DNA of 64,000 nucleotides from Adiantum capillus-veneris (lineage: Eukaryota > Streptophyta > Polypodiopsida > Polypodiales > Pteridaceae), in NCBI GenBank assembly GCA_014529385.2, contig CM043952.1, positions 156,068,057 through 156,132,056 of the forward strand, in the 5' to 3' direction. Every line of letters begins with the position of its first letter. Within the stretch, counting starts at the first letter, position 1. The notes beneath the pieces were generated by a model. It saw nothing but the letters and a program-made list of their open reading frames with translations. It did not search any database and was not told the DNA's origin. Positions 45,003 to 56,139 of the stretch are shown here, in pieces. The translations under genes were made by a program, and so were the position numbers.

Positions 45003-48000
45003 TTATCTTATGGTTTCGCGCATCTTGAGCAGTGACTCGTATCTTGCATGTAAATCCAGCAATGTTGGGTCGAATATATTAGTGTTGATGGTGAAGAAGC
45101 CGGTGTAGAACGCTTCTTCAAAGGCCTAGAGGTGATAGGATGGCAGAAACATTATCCTTTGATACAATGCATGTATCACCTCTTTGGAAGGCTGACCAGA
45201 TAGATCATATGTACATCTGTAAGTATCTTGGAAGAAGAAGATAGTGTCTGCCACCTGGCCCGATTTGAACGTCTCGAAGACTGCCAAAAGGGTTTTGCAG
45301 ATCTTTCTCATCATTATGCAAGAAAGGTCAGGCGAGCCAGTGAACAATTTAATGGCGCCCGTTAGGGTTTTCACCATGTATTGAACACTTATTCTCTTGC
45401 CTGCCTTCAAGCCTGGCAGCTTTGGATAATTCAGCCAAGTGGGTTGGCTTCTTTGTAGTATCTCCTGGGCCTTCCACGTCCGTATCCTTGGTAGAGGGCA
45501 GAAGCTTAGGTTATCTCTGATGATTTTGGGTGCCTCTACCAAATGGATTAGGTACTGTGGATACTTCATCAGCCACGCCTTTCTCCACTTGGGCTGGGAG
45601 TCAACTATCAACTTGGCCCCTTCAGGCTGGGAGATATCTGCTGTGTAGAGTGGCAGTGTCGGCTCTTCTCTGATCCTCTTGTTGATGGTGGCGGCTTCGT
45701 ACTTTAGCAAAGGATATGGGAGAGAGGTCTGTAGCCATTCACGCCGGAGGTTGCTGGCGTCGATATTCTGAATGGTCATGGATTTAAAAACCCTCTGCTC
45801 CCATTCCAAGGCTTCCTTGGCCGTTTCTCTGATTTCTGCCGCTATGGCCTTGCGCAGCTTCTCTTCCTCTTCTTGTGTCAGATCTTGTGGCTCTTGAGAG
45901 GGTCCTACTAGGATTTCCTCTTGCATGGGTGTGTCCACAGGATCTGCCACATTCTCTAGGTCTATGCCTTCCATGGCTGCCGGCCCCCTGCCTGCCTGCT
46001 CTTCTACCTGTTGTCCTCTTAGCTCTTCTATCTACTTTAGGAGTGTCTATTTCTTTGCTTCAGCTTCTTCTCCCATGTTCACCAGGTGGTCGTTCAACTC
46101 AGCGTTTATCTTCTCCGCCTCCTCGAGCTTTCTCTTGATAATTTTTAGCTCATCTTGAATTGATTTCTGCTCTTCTTCCATGCATGTTTGCATAACCACC
46201 GACCCTTCCTCCATCATCGACCTTTGCTTTTTCTCTAAAGTCAACTCTTTGTGAAGATCTTTCATCTATTCTTCATAGATCTGGCTTTCTGTAGTGGTGT
46301 GAGTTGAGCTAGTAGCTCTGACTCTAGCAAGAGATGCCCGTAGCCGCTGGATAGTTTTATCTTTCACTTTAAGCTGGTCCTTGAGCTCAAGGACCTCATC
46401 GTAGCTAGCCTCCTGGTCTATTCCTGCCTTTTCTTTGGCATTTCTCATGGCCTCAACTTCCTTGGACTCCTTAGCAAGTTGTAGGGTTAGGTTATCCCTT
46501 TCCCTCTATGCACCTGTCAATGACTTGTTGAGTTGTCTATACTCGTCTTTGGCTCCTTGCAGTCTTTGAGCTGCTGCCTGATTTTCTCTTTCCATTTCCT
46601 GGCATCTTTGCAATGCCTTTGCCAGACTGGCTTGCAGCTCTGCTTCTCTATCTATCTGCCTTTGGCTTTGTTTTTGTAAAGTGCCCCATCTTCTGCACTT
46701 CAGTGGCTTTGAGAGTTGCCATTTCACTTTTTGAGGCCATTGTCTGTGCTCTTAGCCCGGTTAGCTTTGTCATCACCACATCCCAATCATTGGTGGGCGG
46801 GTGCACGTCCACTGTATCAGTGGACATCTCTTTTAGCTCTACTAACCGTAGGCTTTGCATTTGCTCTTTGGGCCTCCTGCTTGCCAAGTCGAATGCGACT
46901 GTGGCAGCCGCTTCTTTTGTATATCCGGCAGCTAGCAGGTCTAGAAATGTGTTGTATGATTCATTTGGCTCTGGCTGCTCACTTTTAGGCTTAGCCTCTT
47001 CCTTTGGTTCTTGATCTGGCTTTGTTCTTGCTTGGACTCTTCTTGGTCTTTTGGTTTATCTTGCTCCTCTTTCTCTTCTTGTGGAGGGCTACGAGGAGGT
47101 GGTGAGGGCGGTGGGTTGGATTCAGGGCTAGCCGGTGGAGTTGTCGGCTTTTTCTTGAAATCTCTGTCCACCTTTGTCTTCCTTTCTCTCTCTTGGCCTT
47201 CCTGCTCTTCTAGCAGTTTCTGTCGGACTTGCTCCATTTCCTCTTCTGTAAAGGGTACATGTGGGATATTCTCTGCTGTGGCATCAAGAATCTCAAAATT
47301 CTTAATGTAATCATCGAATCTGTCTCTGTGCACCCTTCGGGATGATCCCGAAAATGCTTCTAGAGACGTCTTCCACAGCTCGTCTAAATCTCCTTTGAGG
47401 GCTCTTTCTGCCCTGAATATTTCCATCAGCCGCTCTAGACGTGCCACTTTCTGTGATTTCATCTCCTTTACTAGCACTTGGGCAGATTCTTTCTTTCCCT
47501 TCTTCAGCTCTGACTGCTCTTCTTGCACGGTTTCTAACCGGCGTTTCAAAAGGGTTGCCACCCTTGGTGCTTTGGGTTGTTCGTCTTCCTTATCTTCCTA
47601 GAGCCTCAGCCAGTCGTTTTGTGATGGAGGGTCGGGCCATCTTCCCTTGGCATGCAATGCCCCATAAATCACCTTCGTGATTAGCGCACCCAGCACGATG
47701 TATGTGGGGTTCTTGTTGCCCATCTTCACCAGATTATCATGGACATAAGCTACATAATTGATGATCTTCGGCTTGCTTTTCTGCATTTCCCAGGTGAATG
47801 TTGTGGAAATTGCTGCTGGCGGCATCCTGTACTTTTGTGGCCGCTTTGTACACGTATGGAAATATTGATTGTACAGATGACTCATGATTGCCACTTTCGG
47901 GTTGGCAATATCTTCAAAGGTATAGTTGGCTTTCTTTTCAGTGTACACCTTTACTTCATCTCTTCTTTTGGTTACACTATCCCCCTTGTTGGAGAGGTCT

Positions 48001-48428
48001 AGTGCAATTGCCAGTACTCTTTCTGTGATTAGAATCTCAGTGCCTGGCTTGCCCTGCAGATCTGTAACTCGGACCACTCCATCTTCTTTTATTGTTGTCA
48101 CAAATTTCCATACTCTTTTTATGTCAATACCTGCCAGCACTGCTTCAAAGTAATTATGGAGATCAATCTTCTCCAAATACTCTGCCATCTTGCTTTTGAC
48201 GAACTCATTGAGTTCTCGCGGTAGCATTGGTAGCTCTATCACGTTTCCTTCTATGTCTTTGAACACGCCTTGGTAAATCTTTAGATTATTGGACTCTAGC
48301 AGATCTTCTTGGATCCATGTGCTTGTTGGCTTTAGAGTTCCTTCTGGTATGACGAAGGGCTCTACCTCTTCTAGGTAATCTTTTATGGTCATCCTTTTCT
48401 TCTTTGCCGGTGACTTTGCGACTGCCAT
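45003..48428 (-). pseudogene. Coiled-coil accessory ORF of the giant element (copy B)
   Basis: ATG at 48428; the frame ends at TAA 45003-45005, about 1,140 codons. Longest intact pieces: 48428-47598 (N-terminal domain, MAVAKSPAKKKRMTIKDYL), 47561-46941 (basic region, Pro-rich linker) and 45974-45126 (C-terminal domain with QPKWRKAWLMKYPQYLIHLV). The central coiled coil (46900-46050) is split by two roughly compensating frame changes. Stops differ from copy A: for example, the C-terminal HLQAFE codon CAG in A is TAG here, and A's stop after SS near 8819 (TGA) is an Arg codon here. The ancestral protein was therefore one long frame, and the two copies decayed separately. No membrane segment or enzyme motif. 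Function unknown. Confidence 0.78.
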
Positions 48429-48576
48429 AGATCCTGTTGCACTCAGTAGTCCGAAGTTAGCGTTTTTTCCAAGTTTTAACTGTCCAAATGACTTAAAAAT
48501 TGAAAATAAAGCTTAAAAGGAACTTGTGAAACTGTGCATGTGCTCACAGTGCAATTCTGGCCAAAAATTTTCATTT

Positions 48577-48600
48577 AGACATCCTACGTGTAGGATGTCA
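48577..48600. promoter_or_regulatory. Palindrome, internal array of B, copy nearest the ORF
   Basis: AGACATCCTAC, central GT, GTAGGATGTCA on the plus strand, with only the last base unpaired. It lies 149 bp before the coiled-coil ATG and corresponds to 7587-7610 in element A. Confidence 0.8.
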
Positions 48601-48867
48601 TTTTCATCAGATTTGTGTGATACTTGACATGCTGGTGGTCCTTGGCCTGTACAACATGGCTATGTGCTTGGATTTGGATTTGGATTTGGGCATCAAAAAG
48701 TGGATTTTTGGGCTGAGACAGGCTTTAGGTCACAAATTGTGTAGAAAGTCCACAACAGGTAGCAAGTGATGTCCAAATGGGTTGAAAATTGATATATGGG
48801 CTCATTGCACCATGGTTTTTGGCTCCCATGATGTCACTCTTTGCACAGAGGGTCAAAAATATGCTGG

Positions 48868-48879
48868 AGACATCCTACT
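48868..48879. promoter_or_regulatory. Eroded palindrome half-site (element B)
   Basis: AGACATCCTACT, followed by unrelated bases where the second arm should be. Corresponds in position to the intact copy at 7303 in A. Confidence 0.6.
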
Positions 48880-49140
48880 ATTGAATCAAAATGGCTTGGT
48901 ATCTGTTTTGTGGGTAGTCCTTGGCATGTGGAACATGGCCATGCTCTTGGATTTTGATTTGGACAAGATTTGATGTTGGTAAGAGCCTGTGTAGTGTTTT
49001 TGGACTGAGAAAGTGTATCTTGAAGGTGTTGGGGATCAAAAATCATTAGAATGGCTTCAAACTTGGTATATGAGCTCTTGAAGATGATGTGATTAGATCT
49101 GGAATGGACAAACACCCTCTGTAGGCCAAAAATGTCAAAT

Positions 49141-49164
49141 AGACATCCTACGCGTAGGATGTCT
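49141..49164. promoter_or_regulatory. Perfect palindrome, internal array of B
   Basis: AGACATCCTAC, central GC, GTAGGATGTCT: self-complementary across all 24 bases. Corresponds to 7018 in A. Confidence 0.85.
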
Positions 49165-49425
49165 ACTTCATCAATTTTTGCAGGTGACCACACAAATTGG
49201 TTGTCTATGTGCTTGTGAATGTGTTGTGCAAGTTTCATGTGATTTGGACAAGTTTTGGTAGGTCTACGGCCCATTATTGCCTCAATGCCCTAACTTTACA
49301 TTTTTTCATGCATATGAGGTCAATGTTGGTCCAAATGGGATGAAACTTGGTGGCTACCATGTAAAGGCTATTCAGAACATGTGTGTGATGAAAAATGTTG
49401 GGTTTTGTGCCCAGAAATACCCTTG

Positions 49426-49449
49426 AGACATCCTACGCGTAGGATGTCT
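49426..49449. promoter_or_regulatory. Perfect palindrome, internal array of B
   Basis: As the previous copy, with one further matching base on each side (GAG...CTC). Corresponds to 6734 in A. Confidence 0.85.
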
Positions 49450-51290
49450 CCTGATGATTTCTTTCATGGAATCTGTCACTAGTGCCTGCCCTTAGTCCCC
49501 CTGAGTCCCTTTTAAGCCTAATTTCAACAAAAAATTCAAATGGATAGAAAGTAAATCCCTGGGTGGATTTCAGAGCCTCCGAGCCGTCTTCTGACTTTTG
49601 TAGGTCTTTTTCGGCGATGAAATTTCTTGATATTGGTCTCCATAGCTTCCCGATCCCTTAGGGATCCTTGTCGTATAGTTTTTGTCGACTTTGACTTCAC
49701 CGGAGCTCCATTTGAGAATTTGTCGCTCTAGAAGCACCTGTGGTTGCGTTTACAAGTCTTCAATGATTTGTGGTGGTCTACCAGACTTGGTTGTTCATGG
49801 TCTAGGAAAGCCGCTCGTGAAGTTTGGTGGCAAACGGACATGCGGTTTGGCCGCGAGATCTATTTGACGCTTTGTGTGTTTGATGCCGCTTCGAAAGCTT
49901 AGTGTCGCTTCGGGTCACCTTTTGGTCATGTGGGCTACATAGACTTGTCGAGCATGTTGAGATTCTCCTACCCATGAATTTTGGTAGCATTTGGATGCCT
50001 TTCCACCGATTTTCCATTTGGTGGCCTGTTGCGGGATTCTAGGAATTAGGGTTTTTTCTGATGGTTTTCTAGTGTCTTTGGACATCCAAGACTGGTCTCC
50101 TATGCTAGGGTAAGCTGTCGATGAAGTCTCGTTTCTTTTGGGTTAGCCGTTAGGTGGCCGCTTCTACTTGTAGGTCTCTACTACCCGCTTTGTGTGTTAA
50201 CCCTACGCTAGTTTTCGCGACAAAACAACAAACATGCGCAAAAAGCTCAAGGTGGTGCGTCTACCTCTCATGTCTGAAGCCCGTCAGGTGATCGTATGCT
50301 TCGAAGAAGCTGCTGGAAGTTCCGCTCGCTCTAGGTGGCAAAAGCTCTCTCTCAAAGGACAATAGTAAAAATGAGCTAAAAATGAGGTGAAAATTTCTTA
50401 TAATGGAGGTCTCTGAACCACTTTTCATGAAATTTGACATGTGCTCCCAACTTCTTGCGAGATGCGGTTTAGGCTCAAAAATTTCTTGATTTGGACTCCA
50501 TTTGCCCTGTTTACCAGAAATTTGGCATTTCAGTCAAAATCTAGTCAAAACACGCTTTCCGTGCCAGTCTCATAATTGCACCCCCACTATACCATAGGTT
50601 GTCGTATAGTCACTGATCATCCCCATATTTTTTTGTTTTTCATTACGACCGTTTTTCACCTGCTTTTTGTATTTTTGAAGTTTTTCTGCCGAAAATTAGC
50701 AAACTTAAAAGGAAAATAGCAAATCAAACCCAAAAAATCTCCAAAAATCATAATAAATCAAAACATCACCTTAAAACATTATATACAGTCACATGCAATT
50801 TTTATGGCCGGATTTCTCCATTTTACCAATATTTTGCCCGAAAAATGGCTATTTCTACTTATATACACACACCTAGGGGCTTGATTCGGCGTTTGGTCCC
50901 ATATATCTATAGATACATACTGTATAATGGCATATGTACTTGGGTTAGTCCAGAAAATTTTGCAATCAAACAACAACCCTTAAAAATATTCAAAAATCAT
51001 GCCCTTTTTTGCTCTTTCTGCTATTGGTTCCGCATTTGAGAATGCCTCCCCCCCTCCTAGTCCGAGTCCTCCCGGACGACAAGGTATCACCTCGGAGTAT
51101 GTGCCGTGCATAGGTTAAAAAATTTGTGCTAATGCTTGGCCGATTAATGTGGCCCTAGTTTATGCCTACTCGGTCAATGCATGGAAAAATTAATGATGTG
51201 CAAGAGAAGGGTATAAGCAAGATGCTTATTGGCATTCGCCGTCCAAGTTTCTTGTTTTCTTTGTAAGTAACAGCTGTAACTCTACTGCTC
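49450..51290 (-). other. Internal untranslated region of element B
   Basis: Collinear with 4880-6733. It holds the TATA-like box on the minus strand at 50858-50865 (TATATAAG). No frame is conserved between copies. Confidence 0.5.
50858..50865 (-). promoter_or_regulatory. Internal TATA-like box (element B)
   Basis: TATATAAG on the minus strand in the same CCTAGGTGTGTG context as in element A, about 2.4 kb before the coiled-coil ATG. Confidence 0.4.
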
Positions 51291-51291
51291 T

Positions 51292-52610
51292 CTATTTAAT
51301 TGTCTTTCTTGCAAAAGGCAGTCGCTTTGCCGCTATTGTTGTTATGGCCGTAGTTGTCTCTTTGGAGAGGATTGGCTTGGCCGGAATGGCCGTAGACCGT
51401 ATCTCTTTTTCTTTCCATTGGTAGCTTGTTTTTTCCGACTTTTGTAGGTTTTTTGCTACTTCCTTTGTTGCCACTGTTTTCTTGCTTATTGGTATCCACA
51501 TAAGTCGGTTTTCCGGTTGCAAATGCAATTGTCTGCCTTCTGATGTTGCTTGTACTGAAGGGAGTTCCTTCTGCTTTTGTTTTGGTATCCAAATGCGAGT
51601 AACATTCGGGTTATTGCTGAGCATTTTCTTTGAAATCCATATCTGTTTTATGCCCTTGGTTTTTGGTTGAACTATCTGCTTCGGGTGAATTCTTCTGTTG
51701 TATTGTTTTTGGTATGCCTTGTCATTTCTATCCTTCCGCATCCATACTTGTTTCCCTTGTTTTGGTAACCTAGATCTTTGCACTATGATCGGTGACTTCG
51801 TATGTATGTAGTTAGCATGGTTGGCTTTTACCTGTTTGTTAGCCTTGGGTATCATGTTGTTCTTTGGTGGAACTCTTGCTTTTGGCTCTTTTTCCAGTGA
51901 TTGCATTGCTGATAGCTGATTATTCCGGTATTGCTGAGCAAAGGCTATTACCTGAAGGGAGTTCCTTCTGCTTTTGTTTTGGTATCCAAATGAAGATAGT
52001 CGGGTGAATTCTTCTGTTGTATTGTTGTTGGTATGCCTTGTCATTTCTATCCTTCCGCATCCATACTTGTTTCCCTTGTTTTGGTAACCTAGATCTTTGC
52101 ACTATGATCGGTGACTTCGTATGTATGTAGTTAGCATGGTTGGCTTTTACCTGTTTGTTAGCCTTGGGTATCATGTTGTTCTTTGGTGGAACTCTTGCTT
52201 TTGGCTCTTTTTCCAGTGATTGCATTGCTGATAGCTGATTATTCCGGTATTGCTGAGCAAAGGCTATTACCTGAAGGGAGTTCCTTCTGCTTTTGTTTTG
52301 GTATCCAAATGCAGATAGTCGGGTGAATTCTTCTGTTGTATTGTTGTTGGTATGCCTTGTCATTTCTATCCTTCCGCATCCATACTTGTTTCCCTTGTTT
52401 TGGTAACCTAGATCTTTGCACTATGATCGGTGACTTCGTATGTATGTAGTTAGCATGGTTGGCTTTTACCTGTTTGTTAGCCTTGGGTATCATGTTGTTC
52501 TTTGGTGGAACTCTTGCTTTTGGCTCTTTTTCCAGTGATTGCATTGCTAATAGCTGATTATTCCGGTATTGCTGAGCAAAGGCTATTACCTGTTGTACTT
52601 GTGCATGCTG
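51292..52610 (-). pseudogene. Lys-rich W-I-P-K segment with triplicated 319-bp block (element B)
   Basis: The C-terminal piece (52044-51292) encodes the same basic protein as 4277-4879, with motifs KQVWMRKD, KQIWISKKM, TRIWIPKQK and RLMWIPIS. Upstream, the segment QVIAFAQQYRNNQLSAMQSL ... HPxQ is present three times because of a tandem repeat with a 319-bp period (boundaries at about 51950, 52269 and 52588). 319 is not a multiple of three, so each extra copy shifts the frame and truncates the product. Element A has a single copy, so the triplication is specific to B and, given near identity of the units, recent. Confidence 0.65.
51680..52587. repeat. 319-bp tandem repeat, three copies
   Basis: The phrase GGCTATTACCTG recurs near 51943, 52262 and 52581, exactly 319 bp apart, with nearly identical sequence between, including CGGGTGAATTCTTCTGTTG at 51680, 52000 and 52319. 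Confidence 0.9.
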
Positions 52611-52624
52611 AATTTTGACTGCAT

Positions 52625-53000
52625 TCGCATTCCAATATATCTGCACATTGTACTCTTTTTGCCAAGGTTGTCCCAACAATATTGGGTGTTGTGTGCTTTC
52701 ATCCTCAACTACATAAAATTTGTGTGGGTAAATATATTGATGTACTTGTACATGCAATATAGTCCAGCCCAATTTTTTCAACGAGTGTGATGTACTACTT
52801 TACAGAACTTGAGGAGTAGGATGAAGTTGACCTGTGGACTTGAGTTGTTGGTATAATCTGTAAGAGATCAAATTTTCTTGAGCTCCAGAATCAAGCAATG
52901 CCGTCGATTCAACTTGATTGCTACCCACTTCGACTGCAATTATTGGCTCCACTGTGTCTTCATCCAACTTCGTTAGTCGAATGGCATTGATTCGCAATGG
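52625..53000 (-). pseudogene. Second retropepsin-like domain, downstream of integrase (element B)
   Basis: The minus strand reads VEPIIAVEVGSNQVESTALL then LLDSGAQENLISYRLYQQL, with a catalytic-type D-S-G-A, and further on YPHKFYVVEDESTQHPILLG and GQPWQKEYNVQIYW. It follows the integrase C-terminus through a short Gln/Glu/Arg-rich linker (53076-53000), with only stops or frame slips between. In Ty3/gypsy elements protease normally lies before RT; a separate protease with D-N-G is also present here near 56400. A stop after TPQVL (52800) and a frame slip split the domain. Catalytic activity is unproven. Confidence 0.65.
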
Positions 53001-53075
53001 TGCTCCACTTTGTTGTTGTTGTCACAGAAGTCTTCGTTTTGCAATGCGTTCTTTTGCCTCTTCTTGAGATTCTTC

Positions 53076-54901
53076 TCATACTCTCTGTTTCTCCTTCATT
53101 CGTTGTTTTCCTTGATGGATTTGTTGAAGCATATCCTGTGTTAGTGGTAAATGATATTTCTTCAATCGACATCCACTAATCCAGTTTGGCATTTCTTCAC
53201 CTGCTAATGTAGCAAGCTTGACAGCTCTGCTTTGTGATAGATTACTAATCACAAAGGGTCCCATCCCTCACTTTTTAAGTTTCTTGGCATGTTGCTTCAA
53301 AGTATAAACAAGTACATAATCACCTGTTTTGAACTCTTTCATGCGCACATGTTTGTCAAAAAACTCTTTTTATCTTCTCTTTTTAGCATAGATCGAAGCT
53401 ACAGCTCTCAAGCGGAGTTCATCTAGCTTTTCAAGGTCATCTATTTTTGAAGAGAGCTCATGCCCTGTCCATTCTAAGCGTTTTGCTACTCGTAGAGTTG
53501 GAATTAAAAACTCTATGGGTAATATAGCATTTAGGCCAAACACCATATTGTACGGTGTCGTTCCTATCGATGTTTTGTAAGCTACCCTGTATGCCCATAG
53601 TGTTGAGTGTGGCTGCTAATCCCAATCTGTTCTTGACTCTGACACAATTTTAGTGAGAACTGTGCATAGTGTTTTATTTGCGGCCTTAGCTTGTCCGATT
53701 TCCTGTGGATGGTATGGAGCAGCTTTCCTATGTATGACCATGAATTCCTCTAGCAGATATTCAATGACTTCATTAAGAAAATGTGTTCCACGATCACTGA
53801 AAATTTCTATTGGTAAACCGTATTGTACAAAAACATTCTCATACAAAAATTGTGCAGTGGTCCATGCATCTGCTTTTTGTGTTGCCTTGGCTTCCACCCA
53901 TTTTGTGAGATAGTCCATAGCCGCAATGATGTATTGGGTATGGGTGCGATATGCAGGGGTTGAAATAGGTCCCACAAAATCAATGCTCCATTTTGAAAAT
54001 GCCCTTGCTCCCATCATTGGCCGTAGTGGCATCTCATATCTCTTTATCGGCACCTTGGTGTGCTGACATGCGTCACAACGCTTTACAAACTCTTCAGCAT
54101 CCATGTGCAGTGTAGGCCACCATATTCCTGCGGTTAAGACGATTTTTGTTGTCTTATCGCCCGAAAAATGTCCTCCACTTATTCCGTTATGTGCATGTTC
54201 TAGAATCAACAGGTATTCACTTTCACTTGCACAGATTCTAATTTGATTGTCCTTTCCTTGCTTATAGAGTTGGTTCCCAATTAATTGAAAGTCGCGAGCT
54301 CTATAGCCCTTTTCCGTGCTCTTGTTATGTTTTCAGGAAACGTCTTGGTGGTCAAGAAATCAATGATACATTGACTCCATGCAGGTGCAATGTTTACCTG
54401 AAACAATGCCGCGTGATCCACCGGTCGTTTGGCACTACATATAGTACAATTGGTAACATAAGAATGTATGTCCGCATACATAGTTGGCCAATAAACCCCT
54501 AACTGTTTCAGTATCTGGTGTGTTTTCACTGTTGAACAATGAAATGCACAATCCTGGACATGTGCTTCTTCAAGGTAACAATCGAATTCTTCTGGATTTA
54601 TACATAATCGTAGAATTTGGTCCGATCCTAGATGATACAGCCGTCCTGCAACAATCAACTAGAAGTTTTTTGTTTGTCGAATTGTTTGTTGTTTGGATCT
54701 GTATTTTGTATTATCAAACCTACCTTCAAAGGAAAGAATGCTAACAATTTCATGAGACCATTTGGGTATGATTTCAATATTGAAAAGATAAGCATATGGT
54801 ACCATCATCTACTCCTTCAGGAGCTTCCCCATTGTTTATCCTTGAAAGATGATCCGCTCGTGGATGAGTTTTACCCTTTTTTATGTAGAGTGCGCAGGTG
54901 A
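53076..54901 (-). pseudogene. RNase H end and integrase of element B, with two HHCC domains
   Basis: Order on the minus strand: KKGKTHPRADHLSRINNGEA (end of RNase H in plant gypsy Pol, 54890-54830); first zinc domain GRLYHLGSDQILRLC, AHVQDCAFHCSTVKTHQILK and NCTIC (54650-54425); spacer with WSQCIIDFLTT; second zinc domain after a frameshift near 54290, GNQLYKQGKDNQIRIC, AHNGISGGHFSGDKTTKIV and RCDACQ; integrase core with WSIDFVGP, FSDRGTHFLNEV and HPQEIGQAKAANK; C-terminal region GPFVISNLSQSRAVKLATLA and MPNWISGCRLKKYHLPLT (53264-53100). Both Asp of the D-D-E triad are present, but the expected Glu (family GQVE) is Lys here. Two complete HHCC motifs in tandem are unusual. Confidence 0.8.
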
Positions 54902-54959
54902 TGGAGAAGGTAGAAAAGAAGACTATGCACACACAACAACACACATCGAGACACACACA

Positions 54960-55348
54960 CACACACAATCGTTACCCTGCAGCAGCCATTCAACGAGCTG
55001 CTCTTCTCTTCTTCATCTCTTTTGAACTATTATCCAAAGTATATTTACAACATAGTATAGTCAGTGTCCAGCCGCCCATAGCACAATGGACATATTCTTT
55101 AACATCATATTCTTTAACACTCCCCCTCAAGCTCAGAGTGAGCTTGCATATGATGGATTCCCAATGCTTCACGAAAGTAGCAAAACTTCTCCTTTCCAAG
55201 AGCTTTTGTGAATATATCCGCAACTTGATCATTTGTCTTCACATACACCAAATCAATCTCATTTGCCAAAACTTTTTCTCTAATGAAGTGATAATGTACC
55301 TCAATGTGTTTAGTGTGAGCATGGTAGACTAGATTCTTTGCCAATTCT
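54960..55348 (-). mobile_element. Truncated copia 3' end inside element B
   Basis: The minus strand encodes AKNLVYHAHTKHIEVHYHFI, VADIFTKALGKEKFCYFREA and MQAHSELEGEC, the C-terminus of a copia RNase H. A polypurine tract GAGGGGGAG (55128-55120) and a partial LTR starting TGTTAAAGAATATG at 55119 follow. The LTR is cut near a (GT)n run at 54950-54966, where gypsy RNase H sequence begins. It occupies the place where B's RT should be. Confidence 0.75.
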
Positions 55349-55676
55349 TTTTTTTATTTTTAAGATTTTTGTGATTTTGTTTCTGTTCCAGCTTTTCGTA
55401 CTTGTCTTTTTTCCTCTTGCGTTCTTTCCCTGACTTTTGAGAATCTTCCTGATATTTGATCTTTTACACAATCCTCTGATCTTACAAGCATTAAATAGTG
55501 AGTTTTACTTTTTATCCTGGGCATCGGGTTCTCTCTCGCTTTGTTCCCTGCTCGTTTCCTCCTATAGCGTTCCTGGCGTCTAGGGTGCTGATTAGCAAAA
55601 TCATAAAACTTGATATTCTCTGTTTTCCCCCCACTCTCACTTGAGTTATCTGAACACTCATTATCTGCATCATTAT
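55349..55676 (-). other. Decayed linker of element B
   Basis: The minus strand is partly open (for example NNDADNECSDNSSESGGKT and DFANQHPRRQERYRRKR), charged and low in complexity. It probably continues the linker downstream of the protease, ending where the copia fragment joins. Confidence 0.35.
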
Positions 55677-56057
55677 TTACTTCCAGATGCTCAGAGGAGT
55701 TAAAAGCTCTTCTTGTTCTGGTAGTTCTATTGTCTCATCTCCTCCTGGTATAATGCTTACCATGTAGTAGGGTAGCATGTCATAGCCATCCTTATCGCAA
55801 AATTTTGTTGTTGGACTATCTGTAATGGTACAAACATCCAATGTTGCTAGTATGTGTTCCCATTCTAGAGGTTCCAAGGCATCTTCAGGGAAAGGTTCCG
55901 GAATATACTCCTTGTCCTCAATCGCTCTTTCTAAGACGCATTCCTCTCTTCTTAAGCTTCCACAATGTGAAGCTCTGCACATCCATATCTCTTTTTGTTG
56001 CCATAACCATGCTGGGAGTTTCGATCCTGCTAATGTAGCTGAATCAAATTCTTCCAT
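55677..56057 (-). pseudogene. Protease-to-RT linker of element B
   Basis: An open 126-codon piece with LPAWLWQQKEIWMCRASHCG and EPFPEDALEPLEWEHILATL. It matches the corresponding linkers of elements E (38111-38600) and C (43863-44022), so it is a shared feature of this group. Function unknown. Confidence 0.5.
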
Positions 56058-56139
56058 TGGTGTCTAGTTCACATCCTTGTAACTATGGTCTTTCAGGTGT
56101 ATTTTGGTTGTTGTCTCGCCATGCCTGAGGTATATGGGG

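Noticed and set aside
45003-48428. Coiled-coil ORF as a retroviral-type envelope protein
   Set aside because: No signal peptide or transmembrane segment is visible in either copy.
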